A stretch of 36,470 nucleotides of DNA, from contig JAFGKP010000123.1 of assembly GCA_016928455.1 (NCBI GenBank), positions 1-36,470 of the forward strand, given 5' to 3'. The notes under the pieces were generated by a model. The model was not told where the DNA came from and ran no database searches. It worked only from the letters and a program-made list of their open reading frames with translations. Position 1 is the stretch's first letter, and the number at the start of each line of letters is the position of its first letter. This document shows positions 7,685 to 16,111 of this stretch, piece after piece. The DNA is from Methanomicrobia archaeon. Its GTDB lineage: Archaea; Halobacteriota; Syntropharchaeia; Alkanophagales; Methanospirareceae. The translations under genes and the position numbers were made by a program.

Positions 7685-7823
7685 ACGGGTCTGCCGTCAT
7701 GCATGCATACAGGCACATCGAGGAGCCTCGTGCTCTGTCTGGAACGTGCGCACGGAGCTGGGCGTGAAGATATTTGCCACCAGTGCTTACATACGTACTA
7801 CGCAGTAGAGGCAGCGAGCCGTG

Positions 7824-9812
7824 ATGAACGAGTCTGAATATGTCCGGCATTTCACCGAACTGGTAGAGCTAGAGCGGGTGGAGCAGATGCGGCAGCACGA
7901 GCAGGAGATGCGGCGATTGAGCGGACGTGAGCGCGAGTCAAAAGGCCGGGCGTTCCTGGAGCTGCGGGGCAAATCGCAGGATCTGGGCCTGGGCGGTAAG
8001 CATCTGGTGCGGTTCAGAAAGCAGGTTACCGGGCAGCTGTTACCGGAGAGCGAGATCGAGGTTGGCGACCTCGTGCTGGTGAGCTCTGCGGACGGCCATC
8101 CGTGGGATGAGGATAATCCGACGGGGACCGTAGCAGAGAAGACCGCGCACGCGATTACCGTTGCGTTCGACGAGCCGCCGCCGGGCTTTGTATATCGCAA
8201 GGACCTCAGAATAGATCTCTTTGTCAATGACCTCACCTTTCACCGGATGTTTGAGGCGTTGCAGCGCTTCAAACGTCTGCCACGCGCGCGTAAGGAGACG
8301 CTGCTGGGGCTCGCGTCACCGCACTTCGCACCGATTACCGCAATTACGTTCTACAACGAGCAATTGAACGAGAGTCAAGCAGCAGCAGTGCTGCAGTGCC
8401 TGGCGGCACGTGATTTCTTCCTCATTCATGGGCCACCGGGCACGGGCAAGACGATTACCTGTATCGAAGTGGTTTTACAACTGATCAGTCGTGGCGAACG
8501 GATTCTGGCTGCTGCGGACTCGAATATCGCGGTTGACAACCTGGTAGAGCGGCTGGATAAAGCTGGTGTAAACGTTGTTCGCGTCGGCCATCCTGCACGT
8601 GTCATCCCGTCATTGCGTGAGCGGAGTTTGGATTATCGGGTGCAGGACGATCCTGATTATAAGCAGGCACAGGAGCTGCGGGAGCGTGCGATGGCGTTGA
8701 AAGCGAACACGGACGGGGGTGTTGTACCCGAGCTGCGCTGGCGCCGCGGCCTGAGCAACGAGGCGATCATAGAGCTTGCACGGCAGGGGCGATCGGTGCG
8801 CGGAATACCCGTGGCGAAACTGAAAGGGATGCAGAAGTGGCTGAAGGTGAAGCAGCAGATAGATAAACTATTCGCCATGGCGCGCGACCTGGAAGAGCTC
8901 GCGATCAACCGGGTCATCAGGGATGCGGACGTGGTGTGCGCGACGAACAGCACGGCGGGCTCGGAGATACTCAGGGGTGTGAAGTTCGATGTCGCGGTCA
9001 TTGACGAGGCGACGCAATCTACCGAGCCCTCGGCGTTGATCCCCGTGCTGAAGGCGAAGCGGTTCATCATGGCAGGCGACCACAAGCAGCTGCCCCCGAC
9101 GGTCCTGAACGAAGCAGCAGCGCGGGACAGCCTGAGCAGGAGCTTATTCGAGCGGTTGTTGCAGGCCTATGGCGACCGGATACGGGCGATGCTCGAGATT
9201 CAGTACCGGATGAACGAGGAGATCCAGGCCTTCCCGAATCAGGAATTTTACCAGGGCAAACTTCGCGCTTTTGATGCGGTGCGAGGGCGCACGTTGCGAG
9301 CGCTCATCCCGGCATCAAAGGACACGATCCTTGAGGCTGATGATCTCATACCATTCCTGTTCCTGGACACCCAGGGCCATGACCGGTATAAAGAACGAAC
9401 ACGGCCTGGCTCGACCTCGAAGGAGAATCCCGGCGAGGCGCGATTGGTGCGAGGCATTGCGGAACATCTGATAGATCTTGGCCTATCGCCCGAGGAGATC
9501 GCGATCATCTCGCCCTATGACGATCAGGTCTCGCTCATGAAATCACAGCTCAGGGTCGACGGGCTGGAGATAAAGACCGTTGACGGGTTCCAGGGCAGGG
9601 AGAAGGAGGCGGTTATCGTCTCCTTTGTGCGCAGCAACGAACGGGGAGAGCTCGGCTTTCTCAGTGATCTGCGACGGCTTAACGTCTCTATTACGCGTGC
9701 GAAACGGAAACTGGTTTGTATCGGCGATGCAACGACGCTGGAGCGCAGCGGCTGCTACCGGCGGTTGATCGAGTCGGCGAAGGCACGCGGCGCGTACAGA
9801 ACAGTGTCATAA
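7824..9812 (+). CDS. Superfamily 1B helicase, UPF1/IGHMBP2-like
   Basis: 662 residues. ATP-dependent 5'-3' RNA/DNA helicase of the UPF1-DNA2-IGHMBP2 group, cytoplasmic. Visible in order are an N-terminal beta-barrel-like region with LVLVSSADGHPW, Walker A GPPGTGKT (about residues 203-210), motif II VAVIDEATQ (Asp394), motif III AGDHKQLPPTV, EIQYRMNEEI (motif IV region), TVDGFQGREKEAVIVSFVRSN (split: motif V), and LNVSITRAKRKL (motif VI). Length matches archaeal homologs. ATG 7824 is preferred over GTG 7821 directly before it. It is a single gene convergent with the DUF167 gene; the precise substrate cannot be read from sequence. Confidence 0.93.
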   Translation: MNESEYVRHFTELVELERVEQMRQHEQEMRRLSGRERESKGRAFLELRGKSQDLGLGGKHLVRFRKQVTGQLLPESEIEVGDLVLVSSADGHPWDEDNPTGTVAEKTAHAITVAFDEPPPGFVYRKDLRIDLFVNDLTFHRMFEALQRFKRLPRARKETLLGLASPHFAPITAITFYNEQLNESQAAAVLQCLAARDFFLIHGPPGTGKTITCIEVVLQLISRGERILAAADSNIAVDNLVERLDKAGVNVVRVGHPARVIPSLRERSLDYRVQDDPDYKQAQELRERAMALKANTDGGVVPELRWRRGLSNEAIIELARQGRSVRGIPVAKLKGMQKWLKVKQQIDKLFAMARDLEELAINRVIRDADVVCATNSTAGSEILRGVKFDVAVIDEATQSTEPSALIPVLKAKRFIMAGDHKQLPPTVLNEAAARDSLSRSLFERLLQAYGDRIRAMLEIQYRMNEEIQAFPNQEFYQGKLRAFDAVRGRTLRALIPASKDTILEADDLIPFLFLDTQGHDRYKERTRPGSTSKENPGEARLVRGIAEHLIDLGLSPEEIAIISPYDDQVSLMKSQLRVDGLEIKTVDGFQGREKEAVIVSFVRSNERGELGFLSDLRRLNVSITRAKRKLVCIGDATTLERSGCYRRLIESAKARGAYRTVS

Positions 9813-9834
9813 TGAACGAGCTCTTTGCGCGCGT

Positions 9835-10050
9835 TCAGTCCTTTCGCTCGATCTCCACAACCTTCTTCCTGCTCGTCGCACCGGCAACGATCCGCACGTT
9901 AGCGTTGAAGTGGTGAGCGAGCAGATTAATGACCGCTTTATTAGCCTTGCCTTTTGTGGGCGGCGCCTTTACCCGCACGATGAGCGGTTCGGCCTCGATG
10001 ACCTCATCTGCTGGTGAATTGGGGATGACCTTGATTGTCCTCCGCTCCAT
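9835..10050 (-). CDS. DUF167 (YggU family) protein
   Basis: 71 residues from ATG 10050: MERRTIKVIPNSPADEVIEA..., with the family signature LIVRVKAPPTKGKANKAVINLLA (residues 25-47, shown in part) and C-terminal RIVAGATSRKKVVEIE. This is the short DUF167 fold; its function is unsettled. The longer in-frame extension upstream runs through the promoter and is rejected. The minus-strand TTTAAATC at 10075-10082 lies about 25-32 bases before the ATG, so the mRNA is probably leaderless. Confidence 0.88.
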   Translation of the reverse strand: MERRTIKVIPNSPADEVIEAEPLIVRVKAPPTKGKANKAVINLLAHHFNANVRIVAGATSRKKVVEIERKD

Positions 10051-10074
10051 TACGAATGAGGTAGGTGCGGTAAG

Positions 10075-10082
10075 GGATTTAA
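10075..10082 (-). promoter_or_regulatory. TATA box of the DUF167 gene
   Basis: Minus-strand TTTAAATC sits 25-32 bases upstream of ATG 10050, the spacing expected for transcription starting at or next to the start codon. Confidence 0.55.
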
Positions 10083-10131
10083 AGGATAACGATCTTGGTT
10101 GAGAGCAGTAAGGCGAGCACATTGGTGAGCG

Positions 10132-10416
10132 ATGGAAGGAGTGGTAAGGGCGCACGTGGTGGTCTCCGGGCGTGTACAGGGTGTTTATTTTCGCTACGCG
10201 ACCAGAGAGGAAGCGTCATTGCGCGGTGTAAAGGGCTGGGTTCGCAACCTCGCTGATGGCCGTGTGGAAGCGATCTTTGAGGGCGATGAGGTGAAAGTGG
10301 AAGAGCTGATAGACTTCTGTCATTACGGCACGCCGGACGCAAAAGTCTCCTCGGTCGAGGTTACCTGGGAGGAGTACACGGGCGAGTTCAAGGAGTTCTC
10401 CATCCGCTATCGGTAA
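10132..10416 (+). CDS. acyP: Acylphosphatase
   Basis: 94 residues, full length. It hydrolyses carboxyl-phosphate bonds of acyl phosphates. The signature is complete: GRVQGVYFR with catalytic Arg21, and GWVRNLADGRVE with Asn39. The rest follows the alpha/beta ferredoxin-like fold (VEAIFEGDEVKVEELIDFC, then a C-terminal FSIRYR). GGTGA lies four bases before ATG 10132. It is divergent from the DUF167 gene, from which it is separated by about 80 bases. Confidence 0.95.
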   Translation: MEGVVRAHVVVSGRVQGVYFRYATREEASLRGVKGWVRNLADGRVEAIFEGDEVKVEELIDFCHYGTPDAKVSSVEVTWEEYTGEFKEFSIRYR

Positions 10417-10460
10417 GGTCTCAGAGCCTTTTCCCGGTACCCGCTCCGTATACGCGAGCG

Positions 10461-10943
10461 TTATGGTGCAAAGACGCTGATGAGATCGTCACGCGCGATG
10501 ACCCCGACGAGCTTCCCCGCATCATCGACCACCGGTATGCGGTTGAAATCGTGTTTATGCATGATACGTGCGGCGTCCGAGATGGATGCTTCAGACGTGA
10601 TAGTGACAGGCTTTCGCGTCATCACGTCCTTCACGAGCCCCTCGAAGAGCGCATTGATCTCCTCAGGGATTCGCTTCACCTTGCTCATGTAGGCAGTGAG
10701 CGAGAAGACGGGGAAGGGGTTGAGCGGGTCAATATCGGGGAACGGCACGGATGCGGTTAGTTTCATGATGTCCGCTTCACTGATCACGCCGACCACGTTC
10801 CGGTCTTCATCGATCACCGGTGCGCCGCTGATATGATGCATGTGGAGCGTCCTCGCGACGTGCCGTATGGTATCCTCGGGCCGGAATGCGATGACCGCGG
10901 TGGTCATGAGCTCGTGAACTGTTTTGGCTGCTTTGGATGCCAT
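10461..10943 (-). CDS. CBS-domain pair protein
   Basis: 160 residues forming one Bateman module: CBS1 at about residues 8-65 (MTTAVIAFRPEDTI, APVIDEDRNVVGVISEADIM) and CBS2 at about 105-158 (VMTRKPVTITSEASI, RIPVVDDAGKLVGVIARDDL). These modules bind adenine nucleotides or related ligands and act as energy sensors. No output domain is fused. It is a paralog of the next gene upstream, 9 bases away on the same strand, and the two likely form a heteromer or share control. Confidence 0.92.
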   Translation of the reverse strand: MASKAAKTVHELMTTAVIAFRPEDTIRHVARTLHMHHISGAPVIDEDRNVVGVISEADIMKLTASVPFPDIDPLNPFPVFSLTAYMSKVKRIPEEINALFEGLVKDVMTRKPVTITSEASISDAARIMHKHDFNRIPVVDDAGKLVGVIARDDLISVFAP

Positions 10944-10951
10944 TGCGTTCG

Positions 10952-11428
10952 TTATTCCACCTCCACCTGCTCGTAGAGCGATGCGAGTATATCGGCGCGC
11001 GTAACAATGCCGACCAGTGCGCCGGTCTCGTCGAGCACGGGCAAGCGATTGAAGCCGGTAAGGTACATGATCTGTGCCGCGTCATCGATCAGAGTATCCG
11101 GCGAGACCGTCTCGGGCGCCTTCGACATGATCTCTCGGATACGGGTCGCACCGGCGTTCTCGATATCCTGCTGGATGTCCTGGGGCTCTTTCTGATGGAG
11201 CTGCAAGATGTCAAGCGTGGTGAGGATGGGGGTGTACCAGCGGTAGGTATCGAGGAGCTTCAAGATGTCCGCTTCACTCACGACGCCCACGAGCTCCTTG
11301 CGCTCGTTCAGCACCGGCGCGCCCGCGACCTTTTTCGTCTTGAAGACCTGGGCGACCTCGCGCACCGAATCGTCCTCCTGTACCGTGATCACGTCCCGGG
11401 TCATTATCTCCGCAACTTTTTCTTTCAT
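10952..11428 (-). CDS. CBS-domain pair protein
   Basis: 158 residues from ATG 11428 (MKEKVAEIMTRDVITVQ). It contains two CBS domains, at about residues 3-60 and 100-155, with APVLNERKELVGVVSEADIL and RLPVLDETGALVGIVTRADIL. The longer in-frame reading up to 11677 is rejected because it crosses a low-complexity TTCG repeat and the DUF106 gene. It is followed nine bases later by its paralog. GGTGCG lies about 10 bases before the start. The Bateman fold is certain; the ligand and target are not known. Confidence 0.92.
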   Translation of the reverse strand: MKEKVAEIMTRDVITVQEDDSVREVAQVFKTKKVAGAPVLNERKELVGVVSEADILKLLDTYRWYTPILTTLDILQLHQKEPQDIQQDIENAGATRIREIMSKAPETVSPDTLIDDAAQIMYLTGFNRLPVLDETGALVGIVTRADILASLYEQVEVE

Positions 11429-11483
11429 TTTAGTAACGCACCTGCCTGCGTTCGATACCAGGGGGGTTTTTGATTTTGATTCG

Positions 11484-11513
11484 CGTTCGTTCGTTCTTTC
11501 TTTCGTTCGTTCA
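11484..11513. repeat. TTCG/TTCT tetranucleotide repeat
   Basis: About seven units of GTTC/TTTC lie between the DUF106 gene and the CBS pair. On the CBS-gene strand they read GAAC/GAAA and end 56 bases before ATG 11428. Confidence 0.7.
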
Positions 11514-12179
11514 CATACCGCTCTGGAGCCCGATGGCTTTCCGAATGACCTGTGCGATGGGAATGGAGCAGACCATGTACCAGAACACCCAGTAGGGTAG
11601 TCCGAGGACGAAGCGTGCGGCAAGCTCCTTCTCGCCCATGAGCGGGAAGAGCACGGAGCCGATGGATGCGATATCAACGTAGCGCCAGATCCACATGAAG
11701 ATAGGGATGGTGATGATCCCGATGTACGCCATGGGCTTCATCTGCTGCCGGAACATCTCGCCGGAGAACTGCGTCTGTTTGCGCATGATCTCCTCCTTCT
11801 TCTTCTCCAGCTTCTTCATGAGGGTCTTGTTGTTCGTTCGTTTCGCCTCCAGCAGCTCTTTCTGCAGCTCCCGAACCTGCTTCTGATATTCCTTCGACTT
11901 CGCCATCAGGTCCCAGTTCATCGTATACTTCTGGACCACGGTCGTATACATGCCGGTAATGACCGAGAGAATGAGGATCGTAATGAGGAAATGATTCACG
12001 CCAACTGCGTCCGCGAGCGGATCGAGCACGACACCCAGCGCGCTTCCGAGCCCTTCGCGTAGGCCGGGAATGATGATAATCCCGAAGAGTATAAAGAACC
12101 CGAGCGCCATGAGCGCGCTCTCAAGGAGCTTCTTCATCCGCTCTTTCTGCTGCTGCGCGACGCGCTCTTTACTCACCAT
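11511..12179 (-). CDS. DUF106 membrane protein (EMC3/Get1/YidC superfamily)
   Basis: 222 residues. The archaeal DUF106 family belongs to the Oxa1/YidC/EMC3 superfamily of membrane-protein insertases. Visible are an N-terminal basic amphipathic stretch, TM1 (about residues 22-40, LGFFILFGIIIIPGL), TM2 (about 62-80, HFLITILILSVITGMYTT), a long charged cytoplasmic coiled coil (about 90-135, KEYQKQVRELQKELLEAKR), then two further spans near PMAYIGIITIPIFMWIW and VLGLPYWVFWYMVCSIPI. It probably helps insert membrane proteins alongside SecYEG. In many archaea it lies near secY-adk; it does not here. The start is supported by a TATA box at 12222-12231. Confidence 0.92.
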   Translation of the reverse strand: MVSKERVAQQQKERMKKLLESALMALGFFILFGIIIIPGLREGLGSALGVVLDPLADAVGVNHFLITILILSVITGMYTTVVQKYTMNWDLMAKSKEYQKQVRELQKELLEAKRTNNKTLMKKLEKKKEEIMRKQTQFSGEMFRQQMKPMAYIGIITIPIFMWIWRYVDIASIGSVLFPLMGEKELAARFVLGLPYWVFWYMVCSIPIAQVIRKAIGLQSGM

Positions 12180-12221
12180 TTGTAACGCACTTACTCCGCG
12201 TTATAGCAGTACAAAAGCGAA

Positions 12222-12231
12222 GTATTTAAAC
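12222..12231 (-). promoter_or_regulatory. TATA box of the DUF106 gene
   Basis: Minus-strand GTTTAAATAC lies 43-52 bases before ATG 12179, predicting a leader of roughly 20 bases. Confidence 0.6.
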
Positions 12232-12637
12232 TTTTTCTGACCGCTAGAACGGTTTTTTTCAGCGTGCTTACCGCTGGACGTTCACCCGAATTCACGGGTA
12301 ATAACTACTGAACTAAGCTATCACGCCCTCTATTCCCTTTTTGCGGAGCAGCAGGTGGTTATGTACCGTTTAGGAAAAAAGGAGTGTTTTTTGGGGTATC
12401 CTGGTTATTCTGCTCTTCCGCGCTTAGCTCGCCTCGCTTCTCCGTACCATAGACCGATTGGATTCCCGGCTCTGGTTTGTCACCAACGGGTAACCAATAC
12501 GTCTTTTCTCTGAGCGTTACCAACTATCCGAGCATCTCACCGTACTTATATACTACTCGTCCACTTCATTCACTGTGATTAATCAAACAACTCGTGCTGC
12601 TCTGTTATGGTGGTAGCGACGTCGGGGGTTACAAGGG
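12232..12637. other. Intergenic region with divergent promoters
   Basis: About 400 bases without a gene. It contains a T-run at 12251-12257, short inverted repeats (for example ACCCG/CGGGT near 12284-12299), and the TATA-like ACTTATATAC at 12544-12553 that probably serves the subtilase gene. Nothing else was recognised. Confidence 0.5.
12544..12553 (+). promoter_or_regulatory. TATA box of the subtilase gene
   Basis: ACTTATATAC lies about 85-94 bases before ATG 12638, so the transcript would have a leader of about 60 bases. Confidence 0.5.
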
Positions 12638-15600
12638 ATGAAGATGACTGCATCATGGTCGAAGAAAGGCAAGGTGGTGTGGGGGTTATTTGCAGTTGTG
12701 CTGCTTTTCACGAGTGTATTCGCTGCGCTGGCCGCACCGGATTTTGAAAGCGCGGAACTATCCGCATCAGGCGTGCCTGAAGCCCCGACGCGAATTCCCC
12801 GGACAGTAGATAGGGCTCATTCATCTGTTATTGCGCCAGCGCCTTCTGTTAGCTATGCTACAGCCACTATTTCAGAAGCGTCTGAATTCGTGCCTGGCGA
12901 GGTAATTGTTAAATTCAAGCAGCATGTACGATTCACGATCACACAACAATCGGATGGGATCGTTACCACAGGGATTAGATCACTAGATGCACTGAACACG
13001 CGCTATAACGTTATGGAACAGACAAACGTGTTTGAATCCGCAGAAAAGTACGTTTCGGCAGAAATCCCGGATCTTACCACTATTTACGTACTCACTTTTC
13101 CGCAAGACGCTGATATTCTCTCGATTATTACTGAGTATCAGAAGGACCGGAATGTTGAATATGCCGAGCCAAATTATATCAGAAAGGCGAGTGCCATCCC
13201 GAATGACCCTGTTTATCCTGGTCAGTGGGCACACCAGCTTATGTGGTCAGAGCAGGCATGGAACATTACACGGGGAAATAACGACGTTGTTATTGCGATT
13301 ATTGATACCGGTGTTGACTGGAATCATCCTGACCTTGCGGCAAATATATGGACAAATCAGGGCGAACTACCTGTAAACGGGATAGATGACGATGGCAACG
13401 GTTTTATTGACGATATTAGGGGCTGGGATTTCGTTGATACAGACGATTTGTCATGTGATGATGTTGATTGTTCTGACAGAGATAATGATCCCATGGATTT
13501 TGATGGCCATGGCACGCATTGTGCAGGGATAGCGGGCGCGGTAACTGACAATGGCATTGGCGTCGCGGGCATGGCCTGGAATTGCTCGATTATGACTGTT
13601 CGTGCTGGCTACCGCGCAGGTACTACTGCGTATTTAGAGGATCTTGATATAGCTGCTGCGATAGTATACGCAACGGACAACGGCGCGGATGTTATCAGTA
13701 TGAGTTTTTATGCTCCTGCTGTTTCAAACGTACTCCAGGATGCAATAACTTACGCAACTGCGAATGGGCTCGAATATGAACTAGGCGATGCTTCTACAAA
13801 CGGCATTGTATTCGTGGCTGCGGCGGGAAATGATAATTCAGACAGTATCACGTATCCCGCGGGTTATGATGACGTTATTGCGGTTGCAGCCACCAATCAA
13901 AGTGACGGGAAAACGGATTTTACGAGTTATGGCTCATGGGTAGATGTTGCTGCGCCCGGTTTTGACATACTCAGCACCTATTTCGATGACGCGTATGAGG
14001 TACTGTGCGGAACCTCGATGTCAACCCCGTACGTTGCAGGTTTGGCAGGACTTATTCTCTCAAAGAACCCGAGTTTTACACCGGACGAGGTAACCTCAAT
14101 CCTGCACAGTACCACAGATCCCGTAACCGCTTCCGAGTATATAGGTATTGGCAGGATAAACGCTTACAAAGCGCTTCAAATCAACTCGATACCCATAGCA
14201 ACGTTAGATCCGTCACTGGATGATGCAAAGGTTCGCGGTAGTATTGGCATTATCGGCACTGCTGCAGGCGCACATTTCCAGAATTACACGGTGGAGTACG
14301 GTGTGGGGATTTATCCGACGAGTTGGACAGCAATAACCGCATCCACCACACCTGTTATTAACGACACTCTCGCAACATGGTATGCAATCCCAGGAACAGT
14401 AAGCATCAGATTACGTGTAACAGACACTTTTGGTACCACAAGTGAAGATCGAGTTGTTATACATGCATCGTCAGGTAGCGCTGTAAGTTATGTACCAGAC
14501 AATTTTACAACAATTCGAGAAGCAGTAGTTGCCGCATGGGACGGAGACACGATCATCGTGCGTGATGGCACGTACACCGAAAACGTAGATGTAACCGTGA
14601 ATAATCTTACGATTCGGTCAGAGAACGGTTCTGCCCTTTGTCTTGTGCAAGCAGCAAATGCAAACGATCACGTGTTTGAGGTAACAGCAGATAATGTCGT
14701 CATCCGTGGATTCACGACAAAGAATGCAAAATACCCAAAGGCGGGCGTGTATCTTTCAGGTGCTAAGTACGGTGAAGTTGCAGATAACACTGTGTCAGGC
14801 AATTACCACGGTATTTATCTTTCTTCTTCGTGCTACAATAACTCTCTTACCAACAACACTGTCCAGAACAATTACTATGGCATTCGCCTGTATTCTTCGA
14901 GCAACAACAACCTGACGAACAACACAGTCAACTCGAACATTTACGACGGCATTAAGCTATCTTATTCGAGCAACAACAACTTGATGGGCAACACGGCCTC
15001 GAACAATGACGACGGTATTGGGCTGGGCTATTCGAGCAACTACAATATTCTGACTGACAACATTGTCACGAACAACGACGACGGCATTGGGCTGTATGCT
15101 TCAAGCAACTACAATATTCTGACAGGCAACACCGCCACCTCAAATACTAACTGCGGCATTTACCGGTCTTCTTCAAACAACAACCGCATTTATAATAACT
15201 ACTTCAACAACACGAATAACGCCAGGGACGATGGCACCAACGTCTGGAACATCACGCAGACCGAGGGCAGGAACATACTCGGCGGTCCCTATTTGGGCGG
15301 CAATTACTGGAGCGATTATAACGGCACCGATGCAGATGGCGATGGGCTCGGTGATACGCCGTATGATATCCCCGGCGGCACGAACAAGGATTACCACCCA
15401 TTAGTAACGATAGTGGCACAGCACCTATTTGATACGGGGAAGGGCGACTATCCGAGCCTCGCGGGATTACATACTGGTACAATTAAGCTAACGCAAACGG
15501 TCACGGTATCCACACTTTACACGTACCCCTGCAACGGCACCGGCGGGCATACCGAATATGTTAAACTTTGGAGAGGCTCGGAAGTAATCGCTGAGAAGAC

Positions 15601-15844
15601 GTGGAACGGCTACGTGGGTGACTGGTATAACCGCTCATTCGACACCTCGTTCACGATCTACGCGGGCATGACCTATAACTACACCATTCGCACGAGTTCG
15701 TATCCGCAGATCATCCATAATAGCACACTACTCACCGATAACGGCTGGATAACTTGCACTGGGTTCACGGATGCGAATGGTCGCAGGTACGATAACTGGA
15801 TACCTGCGATACGACTGTGGGCAGATCAGGGAGGGGAGCGTTGA
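12638..15844 (+). CDS. Secreted subtilisin-like protease with NosD-type beta-helix repeats
   Basis: 1068 residues. There is a signal peptide at residues 1-32, then a propeptide-like region (PGEVIVKFK, about 88-180). The S8 catalytic domain at about 195-515 has a complete triad: Asp223 (AIIDTGVDW), His291 (GHGTHCAG), Ser460 (GTSMSTPYVAG), with oxyanion Asn398 (AAAGND). A linker/Ig-like part follows, then parallel beta-helix repeats of about 24 residues at roughly 640-860 (units such as SSNNNLTNNTV, GIGLYASSN), as in NosD/CASH proteins. The last 120 residues form a beta-rich domain ending in RYDNWIPAIRLW. Many N-x-S/T sites suit a glycosylated extracellular enzyme. Codon use is more AT-rich than in the flanking genes. 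It probably processes or remodels surface proteins. Confidence 0.93.
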   Translation: MKMTASWSKKGKVVWGLFAVVLLFTSVFAALAAPDFESAELSASGVPEAPTRIPRTVDRAHSSVIAPAPSVSYATATISEASEFVPGEVIVKFKQHVRFTITQQSDGIVTTGIRSLDALNTRYNVMEQTNVFESAEKYVSAEIPDLTTIYVLTFPQDADILSIITEYQKDRNVEYAEPNYIRKASAIPNDPVYPGQWAHQLMWSEQAWNITRGNNDVVIAIIDTGVDWNHPDLAANIWTNQGELPVNGIDDDGNGFIDDIRGWDFVDTDDLSCDDVDCSDRDNDPMDFDGHGTHCAGIAGAVTDNGIGVAGMAWNCSIMTVRAGYRAGTTAYLEDLDIAAAIVYATDNGADVISMSFYAPAVSNVLQDAITYATANGLEYELGDASTNGIVFVAAAGNDNSDSITYPAGYDDVIAVAATNQSDGKTDFTSYGSWVDVAAPGFDILSTYFDDAYEVLCGTSMSTPYVAGLAGLILSKNPSFTPDEVTSILHSTTDPVTASEYIGIGRINAYKALQINSIPIATLDPSLDDAKVRGSIGIIGTAAGAHFQNYTVEYGVGIYPTSWTAITASTTPVINDTLATWYAIPGTVSIRLRVTDTFGTTSEDRVVIHASSGSAVSYVPDNFTTIREAVVAAWDGDTIIVRDGTYTENVDVTVNNLTIRSENGSALCLVQAANANDHVFEVTADNVVIRGFTTKNAKYPKAGVYLSGAKYGEVADNTVSGNYHGIYLSSSCYNNSLTNNTVQNNYYGIRLYSSSNNNLTNNTVNSNIYDGIKLSYSSNNNLMGNTASNNDDGIGLGYSSNYNILTDNIVTNNDDGIGLYASSNYNILTGNTATSNTNCGIYRSSSNNNRIYNNYFNNTNNARDDGTNVWNITQTEGRNILGGPYLGGNYWSDYNGTDADGDGLGDTPYDIPGGTNKDYHPLVTIVAQHLFDTGKGDYPSLAGLHTGTIKLTQTVTVSTLYTYPCNGTGGHTEYVKLWRGSEVIAEKTWNGYVGDWYNRSFDTSFTIYAGMTYNYTIRTSSYPQIIHNSTLLTDNGWITCTGFTDANGRRYDNWIPAIRLWADQGGER
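14820..15210 (+). repeat. Beta-helix repeats inside the subtilase gene
   Basis: About five imperfect 72-base units encode the Asn/Ser-rich 24-residue repeats (TNNTV...GIGL...SSN). DNA similarity between adjacent units, for example around 15001-15070 and 15075-15145, suggests recent expansion. Confidence 0.7.
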
Positions 15845-15860
15845 TACGAGGAGTCGGGCC

Positions 15861-16019
15861 TCTTCTAGCTACATCTATACAATCGTTACGGGCTCATATC
15901 CGCAGCTTATCCATCGGCATGAATACAACGCAACGGGTGGTATCATAACCTGCGAGGAGTTCGTGGACAGCAACGGCAAGCGGCACGAGGGGTGGATACC
16001 GGCTATTAAGCTGCAGTGA
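15861..16019 (+). pseudogene. Remnant copy of the subtilase C-terminus
   Basis: Directly after the subtilase stop, in a different frame, 53 codons read TIVTGSYPQLIHRHEYNATGG...CEEFVDSNGKRHEGWIPAIKLQ and then stop. This matches the last 50 residues of the subtilase (TIRTSSYPQIIHNS...CTGFTDANGRRYDNWIPAIRLW). There is no start codon of its own. It looks like the 3' end of a former tandem paralog, or the original C-terminus left behind after a duplication or frameshift. Confidence 0.75.
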
Positions 16020-16111
16020 GCAGACGTGATCGAAGCGCAATCAACGCCCCTTAACCAGACGCACACCCGTCACGCGCGCTGCTATTCCCTGTTCCGCCCG
16101 TGACGTGATAT

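Noticed and set aside
11429-11677. N-terminal extension of the second CBS protein
   Set aside because: It runs through a low-complexity TTCG repeat and the DUF106 gene; the CBS fold starts at the ATG at 11428.
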